From Streptomyces sp. NBC_00162 (GTDB taxonomy: Bacteria; Actinomycetota; Actinomycetes; Streptomycetales; Streptomycetaceae), in the NCBI RefSeq assembly GCF_024611995.1, contig NZ_CP102509.1, positions 3,100,001 through 3,164,000 of the forward strand: DNA of 64,000 nucleotides. Direction: 5' to 3'. A model generated the notes under the pieces. The model saw nothing but the letters and a program-made list of their open reading frames with translations. It searched no databases and was not told where the DNA came from. Position numbers and translations under genes: made by a program. This document shows positions 1-7,599 of this stretch, piece by piece. The number at the start of each line of letters is the position of its first letter. The stretch's first letter is position 1.

Positions 1-1060
1 GTTCCGGCCGCGGACCCTCGGCGGCGAGCCTGCGGCGCTCGCGGCGCGAGAGGGCGCGCATGCCGATGTACGAGAGGAGGGCGGGCAGCAGGGTGACCGA
101 GGCGGCGACCGTCAGAACGACCGTCACGGAGGCGGCTATCGCGACGCCGTTGAGGAAGTTCAGCCGCAGCACCAGCATGCCGAGCAGCGCGATGCAGACG
201 GTGGCTCCGGCGAAGACGACAGCCCGGCCGGTCGTGGCGACGGCGTTCTCGGCGGCCTCCTCGACGGGGAGTCCGCGGGCGAGGCCCTTGCGGTGCCTGG
301 TGACGATGAACAGCGCGTAGTCGATGCCGACGCCGAGGCCGACGAGGGTGCCGAGCATCGGGGCGAAGTCGGCGACGGGCATCGCGTGGCCGAGCAGGGT
401 GATGCAGAAATAGGCGGTGCCCACGCTGACCAGGGCGGTCGCGATGGGCAGCAGGCTCGCGGCGAGCGAGCCGAAGGCCAGGAAGAGGACGAGGGCCGCG
501 ATGGCGACGCCGATGACCTCGGCGAGGTGGGCGCTGGGGGCCTCGGTCAGGCCGATGGCACGACCGCCGAGTTCGACCTGGAGGCCGTCGGTCTCGGTGG
601 CCGGGTTCTTGGCCGCGTCGAGGACCGCCTGGGCCCGGGCCTTGGGTACGGAGTCGGCTGGCCGGTCGAAGGTCACCACGGCGTAGGCGGTACGGCCGTC
701 GGGGCTGATCCGCGCGGCGCTGTCGGGGCCCGGGCCGTAGGGGCCGGCGACCGATCCGACGCCGGGGAGCGCGGCAACGGCGTCGAGTGCGCGGGTCATG
801 CGCTGCTCGACGCCGGGGGTGCGGGCGCTCTGGCGCTCGGGGGCCCGCCACACGATGGTGTCGGTGTCTCCGCCTTGGCCGTGGAAGCCCTCGCGGAGCA
901 GGTCGTTCGCCTTGCCGGACTCGGTGCCGGGGACCTCGTAGTCGTTGGAGAACGCCGCTCCGGCGGTCCCCGCGGCTGCCGCGGTCCCCCCCAGCGCGAG
1001 CAGCCACATCAGAACGGCGAGCAGTCGGTGCCGCATGCACCACCGCGCGATTGCTGCCAA
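1..1060 (-). CDS. MMPL/RND family transporter, N-terminal part (truncated by window edge)
   Basis: Reading leftward from a TTG start at 1060, preceded by a GGGAG ribosome-binding site about 8 nt upstream, the protein begins LAAIARWCMRHR, a typical start for actinobacterial MMPL proteins. One N-terminal membrane segment comes first. An extracytoplasmic domain follows, and then several hydrophobic helices with the family sequence PMLGTLVGLGVGIDYALF near the window edge. MMPL proteins are proton-driven RND pumps that export lipids, polyketides or drugs across the plasma membrane. An ATG at 1036 is an alternative start. The C-terminal half lies outside the window, so substrate and neighbours downstream cannot be judged. 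Confidence 0.88.
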   Translation of the reverse strand, partial: MAAIARWCMRHRLLAVLMWLLALGGTAAAAGTAGAAFSNDYEVPGTESGKANDLLREGFHGQGGDTDTIVWRAPERQSARTPGVEQRMTRALDAVAALPGVGSVAGPYGPGPDSAARISPDGRTAYAVVTFDRPADSVPKARAQAVLDAAKNPATETDGLQVELGGRAIGLTEAPSAHLAEVIGVAIAALVLFLAFGSLAASLLPIATALVSVGTAYFCITLLGHAMPVADFAPMLGTLVGLGVGIDYALFIVTRHRKGLARGLPVEEAAENAVATTGRAVVFAGATVCIALLGMLVLRLNFLNGVAIAASVTVVLTVAASVTLLPALLSYIGMRALSRRERRRLAAEGPRPE

Positions 1061-1180
1061 CGGACGTGCTCCCTGGTGGTTCGGATCTTTACCGGGAGAC
1101 AGCCCGTCGCAAAGAACACGTGAACGCGTGAAGGCCCGGCCGATGGCCCGGAGGATCGCCCCGGTTCCGGCCAAGATGGT

Positions 1181-1651
1181 CTACATCTCAACGATCGCAG
1201 CGTTTCGTGATCGTTGGCCCCTTTCGTGCGCATTGTCACAGGGGGCCGGGAGGTGCTCTTGGAGCCGGTCCTGGTCATCGGGCTCGTCGACCCGGTAGCC
1301 CGGGATCGAGGGCCACCGGACGGTGAGGACCACGGCGTCCTCCTCGGCGTACCAGGAGTGGTCGACGCCACGCCCCCAGAGCACGTAGTCGCCCTGCTCG
1401 GAAAGGACGACGGTCCGCCCCGGGAACTCCAGCCGGAAGCGGCCGCTGATCAGCACCAGCAGTGCGGTGCGCTTCTCCGCGGTGGCCCAGCGCTCCCGCT
1501 CCTCGCCCTTCGGGTGGACGCCCCACTTGATCTCCACGTCCTCGCTGTGACGGGGGTCGGAGGGGTCCTTGAAGTGGCCGAGGAGCCAGCCGCGGTCGGC
1601 GGCCGCGTCGGGGGTGGCCTTGCCGGTGTAGATGGTGGAGTCGTCGTTCAC
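1181..1651 (-). CDS. Cupin-fold small protein
   Basis: This 156-residue protein has a single cupin-like core. The stretch around residues 60-110 contains TALLVLISGRFRLEFPG, then GDYVLWGRGVDHSWYAEEDAVVLTVRW, i.e. the beta-strand-rich GX-H-x-W arrangement of a cupin with a possible metal-binding His. No catalytic domain is attached. In Streptomyces such proteins are often annotated as cupin-domain or signal-peptidase-like proteins of unknown role. The gene stands alone, diverging from the acetyltransferase gene at 1706 with about 54 bp between them, so the two may share a promoter region. Assignment of the fold is reasonable; the function is unknown. Confidence 0.7.
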   Translation of the reverse strand: MNDDSTIYTGKATPDAAADRGWLLGHFKDPSDPRHSEDVEIKWGVHPKGEERERWATAEKRTALLVLISGRFRLEFPGRTVVLSEQGDYVLWGRGVDHSWYAEEDAVVLTVRWPSIPGYRVDEPDDQDRLQEHLPAPCDNAHERGQRSRNAAIVEM

Positions 1652-1705
1652 GGGGTGAGGCTAATGCAGTTGTGCGGCCCGGCCGGACACTGATCAGCTG
1701 GGCCG

Positions 1706-2506
1706 ATGACCATGGATCACGATGAACTCCTGAAGGTGCGGGCCTCGTACGACGCCCGGATGCGCCGCGACGCACAGCCGGACGCGGCGCAGGCCCGGGT
1801 GGAGCGGGCGGGTGCGGTCGTCCGGCAGACCGTGCCCGGCCTCGGCTGGAACGGCGTGCTCTGGTCGGACCTCGACGAGGAGACGGCGGATGCGGAGATC
1901 GCGGCGCAGATCGCCCACTTCGCGGGGCTGGGGGCGCCGGAGTTCGAGTGGAAGCTCTACGACCACGACCGGCCCGCGGACCTCGGGGCGCGGCTGCGGG
2001 CGGCGGGTTTCGTGCCGGAGCCGCCCGAGACGCTGATGGTGGGCCGCACGGCGGAGCTCGCCCTGCTGCCGGTGGAGCCGCCGGAGGGCATCACCCTGCG
2101 GGTGGTGACCGACGAGGCGGGGGTGGATCTGATGATGGACGTCCACGCGCGGGCCTTCGGCACCGAGCGGCCGCAGATCCGGGAGCAGATGCTGAGCCTG
2201 CTGCGGGAGCAGCCGGACACCATCGCGGCCGTCGTGGCGATGGCGGGCGACACCCCGGTCAGCGCGGCTCGGATGGAGATGCGGCCGGGTATCCCGTTCG
2301 CGGGCCTCTGGGGCGGCGGCACGGACCCGCGGTGGCGCGGCCGCGGCATCTACCGCCTGCTGGTGGCCCACCGGGCCCGCCGGGCAGCGGAGCTCGGCAT
2401 CCCGTACCTCCAGGTCGACGCGTCGGCGGACAGCCGCCCGATCCTGGAGCGGCTCGGCTTCGGGGTGCTGGGGGTGACGACTCCGTACGTGTGGACGGCG
2501 GGCTGA
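1706..2506 (+). CDS. GNAT family N-acetyltransferase
   Basis: The 266-residue protein looks like a double-GNAT fold. The C-terminal half carries the acetyl-CoA binding signature (GGGTDPRWRGRGIYRLLVAHR, an R/Q-x-x-G-x-G/A motif, about residues 195-215), followed by the family ending YLQVDASADSRPILERLGF. It should transfer an acetyl group from acetyl-CoA to an unknown amine. ATG codons at 1706 and 1712 are both possible starts and neither has a strong ribosome-binding site. The DinB-family gene lies 46 bp downstream on the same strand. The substrate cannot be read from the sequence. Confidence 0.85.
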   Translation: MTMDHDELLKVRASYDARMRRDAQPDAAQARVERAGAVVRQTVPGLGWNGVLWSDLDEETADAEIAAQIAHFAGLGAPEFEWKLYDHDRPADLGARLRAAGFVPEPPETLMVGRTAELALLPVEPPEGITLRVVTDEAGVDLMMDVHARAFGTERPQIREQMLSLLREQPDTIAAVVAMAGDTPVSAARMEMRPGIPFAGLWGGGTDPRWRGRGIYRLLVAHRARRAAELGIPYLQVDASADSRPILERLGFGVLGVTTPYVWTAG

Positions 2507-2552
2507 GCCGGCCGTCTTCCCCCGCACGAGGCCACGGGGCAGGATCGCCCTC

Positions 2553-3053
2553 ATGGAACGCACGGGACCGCCCCTGACCGGCAACGAGCGCGACACGCTG
2601 CGCGCCTACCTCGACTACCACCGGGCCACCCTCGCCTGGAAGTGCGAGGGCCTGACCGACGAGGAACTGCGCCGGCCTTCGATGCCGCCCTCCACCCTCA
2701 CCCTCCTCGGCCTGGTCCGGCACATGGCCGAGGTCGAGCGCCACTGGTTCCGCCGCACCCTGAACGGCGAGGAGCTGCCCCACCTCTGGTCCGACACCCA
2801 CGACTTCCAGGCCGCCTACGACGCCGCCGGCGCCACGCGCGAGGAGGCGTTCACGGCCTGGGAGGCCGAGGTCGCGCACGCCCGCCGGATCGAGGCCGCC
2901 GCCGAGTCCCTCGACGTGACGGCCTTCGTGACCAGCTGGAAGGAGGAGGCCTCGCTGCGCCTGGTCATGCTCCACCTGATCCACGAGTACGCCCGCCACA
3001 ACGGCCACGCCGACCTCCTCCGCGAGGCCGTCGACGGCACCACGGGCGCCTGA
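2553..3053 (+). CDS. DinB-family protein (DUF664)
   Basis: A 166-residue, mostly helical protein of the DinB/YfiT four-helix bundle superfamily, DUF664 branch. Visible signatures are the N-terminal LRAYLDYHRATLAWKCEGL, the internal HMAEVERHWFRR and the C-terminal HLIHEYARHNGHADLLRE. The histidines in these helices (around residues 50, 137 and 142) are the likely divalent-metal ligands of the fold. Members include thiol-dependent transferases such as mycothiol-dependent maleylpyruvate isomerase, but the catalytic role of DUF664 proteins is unknown. It follows the GNAT gene by 46 bp and is convergent with the siderophore-interacting protein gene. Confidence 0.85.
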   Translation: MERTGPPLTGNERDTLRAYLDYHRATLAWKCEGLTDEELRRPSMPPSTLTLLGLVRHMAEVERHWFRRTLNGEELPHLWSDTHDFQAAYDAAGATREEAFTAWEAEVAHARRIEAAAESLDVTAFVTSWKEEASLRLVMLHLIHEYARHNGHADLLREAVDGTTGA

Positions 3054-3095
3054 GCGGGACCCGGCCCGGGCGCCCCGGCCCGGTTCAGGCGCGGC

Positions 3096-3830
3096 TCAGG
3101 CCGCCCGCCAGTACCCCAGCGCGTTCACCCGCTGCTTGGGCAGAGCGAGTTCCTTGCGCAGGTACGCCGTCAGCGTTCGGGTCGTCGCCGTGTCACAGGC
3201 CAGCCAGACGTACGCCGACGCCGGGTCGGGACCGAGGAGCTCCGGCAGCTCGGCCTGGACCCGGTCGGCCAGCGCCGTCCCGCCCCGCGTCACCCGGCGG
3301 ATGTCGTGCCGGCCGGCGTCCGCCCGGAGCGGCAACCCGGCGTCCGAGGCGTGCTGGGTCTCGAACCAGACCGTCGCCGGGGTCTGCGGGTAGGCCTCCA
3401 GCAGGGAGTTGATCGCCGGGAGCGAGGCCGGGTCCCCGATGACGAGCAGCCGCTCCGGGGCCGGCGCCGGGGCGGTGAATCCCGTCCCCTGCACGGTGGC
3501 GTCGACGGTGTCCCCGGGCCGTGCGGCACGCGCCCAGGCGCTGGCGACGCCGTCGTGCAGGGCGAACTCGAAGCAGAAGGTTCCCGCTTCGGGATCCGGG
3601 TCCACCAGCGTGTAGGCGCGCTGGTGGGGCCGGCCCGCGTCCTCGAACCACACCCGCACCCACATCGTGGGGTGCAGCGAGCCCCCGGCGGCCGCCAGCA
3701 GCCCGCCGTCGGTGAAGTACACCCGGCGGTAGTGCTCCGTGACGTCTTCCGCCCCCGTCACCGTGAAGGTGAAGTCCTTGCCCCTGAGCAGCTTGAGGAC
3801 CACGCCCTCCCAGCCCTTGCCGACAGCCAT
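3096..3830 (-). CDS. Siderophore-interacting protein (FAD-dependent ferric-siderophore reductase)
   Basis: About 244 residues, the usual length for the SIP/ViuB family. The N-terminal beta-barrel contains HQRAYTLVDPDPE, the R-x-Y-T/S flavin-binding signature. The C-terminal half is the NAD(P)H-binding-like SIP domain (LLVIGDPASLPAINSLLEAYP, then YVWLACDTATTRTLTAYLRKEL). Family members reduce ferric siderophores in the cytoplasm to release Fe2+. The start chosen is the ATG at 3830 with a GGAGGGG site just upstream; an in-frame GTG at 3851 is possible but lacks a site. A near-consensus iron box about 30 bp upstream indicates repression by DmdR/IdeR in iron-replete cells. The gene diverges from the acylase-acetyltransferase pair. 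Confidence 0.9.
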   Translation of the reverse strand: MAVGKGWEGVVLKLLRGKDFTFTVTGAEDVTEHYRRVYFTDGGLLAAAGGSLHPTMWVRVWFEDAGRPHQRAYTLVDPDPEAGTFCFEFALHDGVASAWARAARPGDTVDATVQGTGFTAPAPAPERLLVIGDPASLPAINSLLEAYPQTPATVWFETQHASDAGLPLRADAGRHDIRRVTRGGTALADRVQAELPELLGPDPASAYVWLACDTATTRTLTAYLRKELALPKQRVNALGYWRAA

Positions 3831-3859
3831 GTCCAACCCCTCCCCTGACACCCCTATAG

Positions 3860-3878
3860 TTAGGCCAGCCTAACCTAA
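3860..3878. promoter_or_regulatory. Iron box (DmdR1/IdeR/DtxR operator) between divergent iron genes
   Basis: On the minus strand the 19 bases read TTAGGTTAGGCTGGCCTAA. The actinobacterial DmdR1/IdeR consensus is TTAGGTTAGGCTCACCTAA, so 17 of 19 positions agree. The site lies in the short gap between the siderophore-interacting protein gene (minus) and the acylase gene (plus) and could control both. The match is seen directly; binding is inferred from the consensus. Confidence 0.9.
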
Positions 3879-3896
3879 TGCACCTTGGGGAAGAGT

Positions 3897-6017
3897 GTGA
3901 GCAGCGTGACCAGCGAGAGCAGTGTGAGCAGCGACGACCGAGCATCCGGCGGGTCCCACGGGAAGCACGGGTCCTACGGTACCTACGAGATCTTCCGCGA
4001 CCCCTGGGGCATCCCGCACCTGCGCGCCTCCGACAACCTCACCCTCGCCTACGCCCAGGGCCGCGTCACCGCCTTCGACCGCGCCTGGCAGCTGGAGGTC
4101 GAACGGCACCGCGCCCAGGGCTCCAGCGCCGCCTTCCTCGGTGCGGACTCCGTGGCCTGGGACAGGTTCGCCCGCCAGTCCCGCCTCGACGACACCGCGC
4201 GGCGCTGCCACGAGGCCCTCGACGCGGAGACGGCCGCCTGGGTCGGCGCGTACGTGGACGGCGTCAACGACGGGCTGGCCGCGGGCGCCGCCCGCGACGA
4301 GCGCTTCGCGCGCACGGGTCTCGTCCCCGCCCGCTGGGAGCCCTGGGTTCCGCTCTCCGTCTGGACCGCCACGCACGTCCTGTTCGCCGGCTTCGCCACC
4401 AAGCTGTGGCGCGAGCGCGTGGCCCGCGCCCTCGGCGACGAGGCCGTCACCCTCTTCGCCACGGACGGTCCCGGCACCGCCGGCAGCAACGGCTGGCTGG
4501 TGCCGGGCGACCGGACCAGCAGCGGCTCGGCGATCATCGCGGGCGACCCGCACCGGTTCATCGAGGACCCGGGCGTCTACCAGCAGATACGTCTCTCCTG
4601 CCCGGACTACGACGTCCTCGGCCTCGCCGTCCCCGGCGTCCCGGGGCTCGGCCACTTCGGACACACCGGCACCGCCGCCTGGGCCATCACCAACGCGATG
4701 GCCGACTACCAGGACCTGTACACCGAGCAGCTGCGCGGGGAGGGCCCCGGACTCAAGGCGCTGGACCCGGACGGCGTCTGGCAGCCCGTCGCCCGCCACA
4801 CCGAGACCATCGCGGTGGCCGATGGCGAGGACGTCGAGGTCGAGGTCCTGGAGACCTCCCGCGGCCCGGTGATCGTCAACGAAGGCGGCCAGACCCTCTC
4901 CCTGCACTACCCGCCCCGCGTCCGCCGCGACCTCGGCTTCGCCGCCCTGCCCGCCCTGCTGCGCGCCCGCACCGTCGCCGACATCGATCGCGCCCTCGAC
5001 GGCTGGGCGGAGCCCGTCAACGTCGTCCACGCCGCCGACTCGGCGGGCGGGCTGCTGCACCGCGTCGCGGGCGCCGTGCCGCTGCGCGACGGCGCCAACC
5101 GGCTGCGCCCCGTGCCGGCGTGGGACCGGCGCCACGACTGGCAGGGCTGGGCCGAGACCCCCGCCGAGCCCGTGCAGGGCTTCGCCGTCATGGCGAACGC
5201 CCGCGGCATCGCCTCCCCCCTCGGCGTGGAGTTCGCGCCCCCGCACCGCGCCGACCGCATCCGCGAGCTGCTCAGCGGTTCCGCGGACTGGTCCCCGAAG
5301 GCGATGGCCGGCGTGCACGCGGACACGTACCTGGCCTCCGCCGAGCCGCTGCTCGCCCTGCTGCCCGCGCTCGACGGGCTGTCCCCCGCCGCGGCGGCCC
5401 TGCGGGCCCGGCTGCAGGCCTGGGACCGGCACATGGCGGCCGACAGCACCGAGGCCACCGTCTTCTCGGCCTTCCGGACCGCGACCGTACGCCGCCTCGC
5501 CGCCGATCCCGTCTTCGCGGAACTGGCCGGCGCCCCCACCGGCCCGGAGGTGTTCCACCCGTGGCTGTACCTGGTCCCCCGGGTCGGCTACGCCCTCGAA
5601 GGCCTGCTCACCACCTCACTCCTCCCCGGTCTCGACCGCGCCGCGCACGTCCGCGCCGCCCTCGAGGAGACGGCCGCGGCCGGCTCCCCCGACACGCCCT
5701 GGGCCGAGGTCCACCGCCTCGCCCCCTGGTCGGCGCTGCCGGACCCGGAGGCCGAGTGGCCGGGCCTGGGCGGCGACCACGACTGCGTGAACGCCACCTC
5801 CTCCGTGCCCGGTTTCACCGACCTTACCGCCCGCGCGTCGGCGGCCCGTTACGTCTGGGACCTCGCCCGCCGCGAGGACAGCCTCTGGGCGGTCCCGCTC
5901 GGCGCGGACGGTGTCACCGGCGCGCCCCACCACCGCGACCAGCTCCCCCTGTGGGCGCGGTGCGAACTCGTCCCCGTCGTCACCGACTGGACCCGCCTCA
6001 GCAAGGAATCGATATGA
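3897..6017 (+). CDS. Penicillin-acylase family N-terminal-nucleophile hydrolase (DesG-like)
   Basis: About 706 residues, typical of penicillin amidase/PvdQ/AHL-acylase precursors. The N-terminal alpha-chain region has EIFRDPWGIPHLRA and AYAQGRVTAFDRAWQLE. The autocatalytic cleavage site and nucleophile are in AGSNGWLVPGD: the Ser is encoded at 4485-4487, near residue 197. Downstream motifs DPHRF and GHFGHTGTAAWAITNAMADYQD fit the beta chain. It should cleave (or, in reverse, form) amide bonds of acylated amines. No clear signal peptide is visible, unlike exported acylases. Starts at TTG 3885, GTG 3897 and GTG 3906 are all possible. It overlaps the acetyltransferase gene by 4 bp and lies directly after an iron box, so a role in siderophore acylation or remodelling is likely but unproven. 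Confidence 0.87.
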   Translation: MSSVTSESSVSSDDRASGGSHGKHGSYGTYEIFRDPWGIPHLRASDNLTLAYAQGRVTAFDRAWQLEVERHRAQGSSAAFLGADSVAWDRFARQSRLDDTARRCHEALDAETAAWVGAYVDGVNDGLAAGAARDERFARTGLVPARWEPWVPLSVWTATHVLFAGFATKLWRERVARALGDEAVTLFATDGPGTAGSNGWLVPGDRTSSGSAIIAGDPHRFIEDPGVYQQIRLSCPDYDVLGLAVPGVPGLGHFGHTGTAAWAITNAMADYQDLYTEQLRGEGPGLKALDPDGVWQPVARHTETIAVADGEDVEVEVLETSRGPVIVNEGGQTLSLHYPPRVRRDLGFAALPALLRARTVADIDRALDGWAEPVNVVHAADSAGGLLHRVAGAVPLRDGANRLRPVPAWDRRHDWQGWAETPAEPVQGFAVMANARGIASPLGVEFAPPHRADRIRELLSGSADWSPKAMAGVHADTYLASAEPLLALLPALDGLSPAAAALRARLQAWDRHMAADSTEATVFSAFRTATVRRLAADPVFAELAGAPTGPEVFHPWLYLVPRVGYALEGLLTTSLLPGLDRAAHVRAALEETAAAGSPDTPWAEVHRLAPWSALPDPEAEWPGLGGDHDCVNATSSVPGFTDLTARASAARYVWDLARREDSLWAVPLGADGVTGAPHHRDQLPLWARCELVPVVTDWTRLSKESI

Positions 6018-6613
6018 GCTCCGCCGTCTCCGCCAGACAGCCCGTGCACACCCACCACGTCGAGGGCTTCGGCACGGTCACCATCACCCCCGTCGACCCG
6101 GCCGCCGACTCGGCCCTGATCCACGGCTGGGTCACGCAGGAGCGGGCCCGCTTCTGGGGCATGGGCGAGGCCAGCCGCGAACTGGTCCAGGAGATCTACG
6201 AGGACGTCGACCGCCGCACCACGCACCACGCGTTCATCGTGGCCCGCGAGGGGGTGCCGGTCGCGCTGTTCCAGACGTACGACTGCGCCGAGGACCGGGT
6301 CAGCGAGTGCTACGAGGTCCAGCCTGGGGACGTCGGCGTGCACCTGCTGATCAGCCCGGGCGACGGGGCCCCCGAGCACGGCTTCAGCGCGGGCCTGATG
6401 ACCGCCTTCATGGCCTACGTCTTCTCCGACCCCGCCACCCGACGCGTGATCGCCGAGCCGGACGCCCGCAACGACAAGGCCATCGCCCGCCTGGAGCGGA
6501 CCGGTTTCGTGCTCGGCCCGGAGGTCGAACTCCCGGAGATCGACCTGCCCGAGGTCTACCTCCCGGCCAAGCAGGCCCGCCTCGCCTTCCTCAGCCCGCC
6601 GGAAGCTCGCTGA
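6014..6613 (+). CDS. IucB/AlcB-type siderophore N-acetyltransferase (DesH-like)
   Basis: This 199-residue protein belongs to the acetyltransf_8 branch of GNAT enzymes, which includes IucB/AlcB acyltransferases of hydroxamate siderophore pathways. The fold's signatures are the N-terminal HHVEGFGTVTITPVDPAADSALIHGWV, then ERARFWGMGEASRELV, and GDVGVHLLISPGDGAPEHGFSAGLM, and the end DARNDKAIARLERTGF. The ATG overlaps the stop of the acylase gene (ATGA), with AAGGA upstream, so the two are translationally coupled. It probably acylates an amine or hydroxylamine of a siderophore precursor. Its 3' end overlaps the convergent hydrolase gene by 23 bp. Confidence 0.88.
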   Translation: MSSAVSARQPVHTHHVEGFGTVTITPVDPAADSALIHGWVTQERARFWGMGEASRELVQEIYEDVDRRTTHHAFIVAREGVPVALFQTYDCAEDRVSECYEVQPGDVGVHLLISPGDGAPEHGFSAGLMTAFMAYVFSDPATRRVIAEPDARNDKAIARLERTGFVLGPEVELPEIDLPEVYLPAKQARLAFLSPPEAR

Positions 6614-7397
6614 GGAACTCGCTCACCAGCGACGCCCATTCGGCCGGGCGCTCGGCGAAGGGGAGGTGCCCGGTGGGCAGTTCCGCGAGCCGTGCGCCCG
6701 GCAGGGCGTCGGCCAGCTCCCGCTGGAGCGCGAGCGGGACGAGCCGGTCCTCGGTCGTCGCGATGACGAGGGCCGGTACCTCGATCCGCGCAGCCTCCGC
6801 GCGCAGATCCGCCCCCCTGATCAGGTCCACGTGGTCACCGGACCCGGGCGGAATCGAGCCGGCGGTCTCCCGCACCACCCGCTCGACCTGTTCCGGGGTC
6901 AGCCCCTCCAGCGCCGCCGGGCTGAACGCGAGCGGCACCAGCAGCCGGGCCAGCAGCTCGTTCTCGCCGCGCCCCGCCAGTCCCGACCACAGGTCGCCGA
7001 CCAGCTTCAGCCGGTTCCCGGCCCTGACGAAGGTGGCGGTGAGCACCAGCGCGGTCACCCGCTCGGGATACCGGGTGGCGAGGCGCAAGGCGACGTTCCC
7101 GCCGAGCGAGTACCCGAGTACGGCGAACCGCTCCAGCCCCTCGGCGTCGGCGGCGGCGACCAACTGGTCCGCCAGTTCGTCCAGTTCGAGCGGTGCTTCG
7201 GCCTTCGGCGTGCCCCCGGTGCCGGGGTAGTCGACGCCGACGACGCTGTGGGTGGCGGCGAGTTCGTCCAGGATCGCCCCGAAGTTGGACTCGACGGAAC
7301 CCCCGCCGCCGTGGGCGAGCAGGAGCCCGGGGCCGCCGCTCTCCTTGCCGACGGTACGGGCGTAGGGCGCGGTGCGGGACGTGACGGTACTGCTCAT
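6591..7397 (-). CDS. Alpha/beta-fold hydrolase
   Basis: A 268-residue alpha/beta hydrolase. The oxyanion-hole sequence HGGGGS sits near residue 30, and the nucleophile elbow GYSLGG (Ser about residue 97) follows. The acid is likely the Asp in TTEDRLVP (about residue 215) and the base the His in LPTGHLPF (about 244). The complete triad supports an active esterase, peroxidase-like or C-C hydrolase enzyme; the substrate is unknown. The start is an ATG with GGGAGGA upstream. An inverted repeat lies just upstream and may be a repressor site. The 3' end overlaps the convergent acetyltransferase gene. Confidence 0.88.
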   Translation of the reverse strand: MSSTVTSRTAPYARTVGKESGGPGLLLAHGGGGSVESNFGAILDELAATHSVVGVDYPGTGGTPKAEAPLELDELADQLVAAADAEGLERFAVLGYSLGGNVALRLATRYPERVTALVLTATFVRAGNRLKLVGDLWSGLAGRGENELLARLLVPLAFSPAALEGLTPEQVERVVRETAGSIPPGSGDHVDLIRGADLRAEAARIEVPALVIATTEDRLVPLALQRELADALPGARLAELPTGHLPFAERPAEWASLVSEFLSELPAG

Positions 7398-7418
7398 GGG
7401 AGGACTCCCCTATTTCCA

Positions 7419-7467
7419 TAGTGATCGTTACGGAAGGAACGGTACCCGATTAAACTAACGACCGCTA
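7419..7467. promoter_or_regulatory. Inverted repeat upstream of the hydrolase gene, possible operator
   Basis: TAGTGATCGTTA at 7419-7430 and TAACGACCGCTA at 7456-7467 are inverted copies of each other with 10 of 12 positions matching, centres 37 bp apart. Each element itself is close to palindromic. Placed 22-70 bp upstream of the hydrolase start in an unusually AT-rich patch, they look like paired binding sites for a TetR- or MarR-type dimer. No such regulator gene is adjacent, so this is inference only. Confidence 0.4.
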
Positions 7468-7599
7468 CATAATCCTCCGGGTCGTTGCCGCGAGCCGGAG
7501 AAGGGATCGTCACCCTAAAGGGATGACCATTTCCATTGACCCCGCGCGTCCGGCGGCTCGAAGCTGATCCCCACTCACATCATTGGCGCTGGGGGGAAA

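Noticed and set aside
293..1123. Long plus-strand open frame over the MMPL transporter gene
   Set aside because: It is the antisense of the transporter coding frame. The Gly/Glu/Arg-rich composition and lack of any family resemblance are typical of GC-rich shadow frames; the minus-strand frame has clear MMPL motifs.
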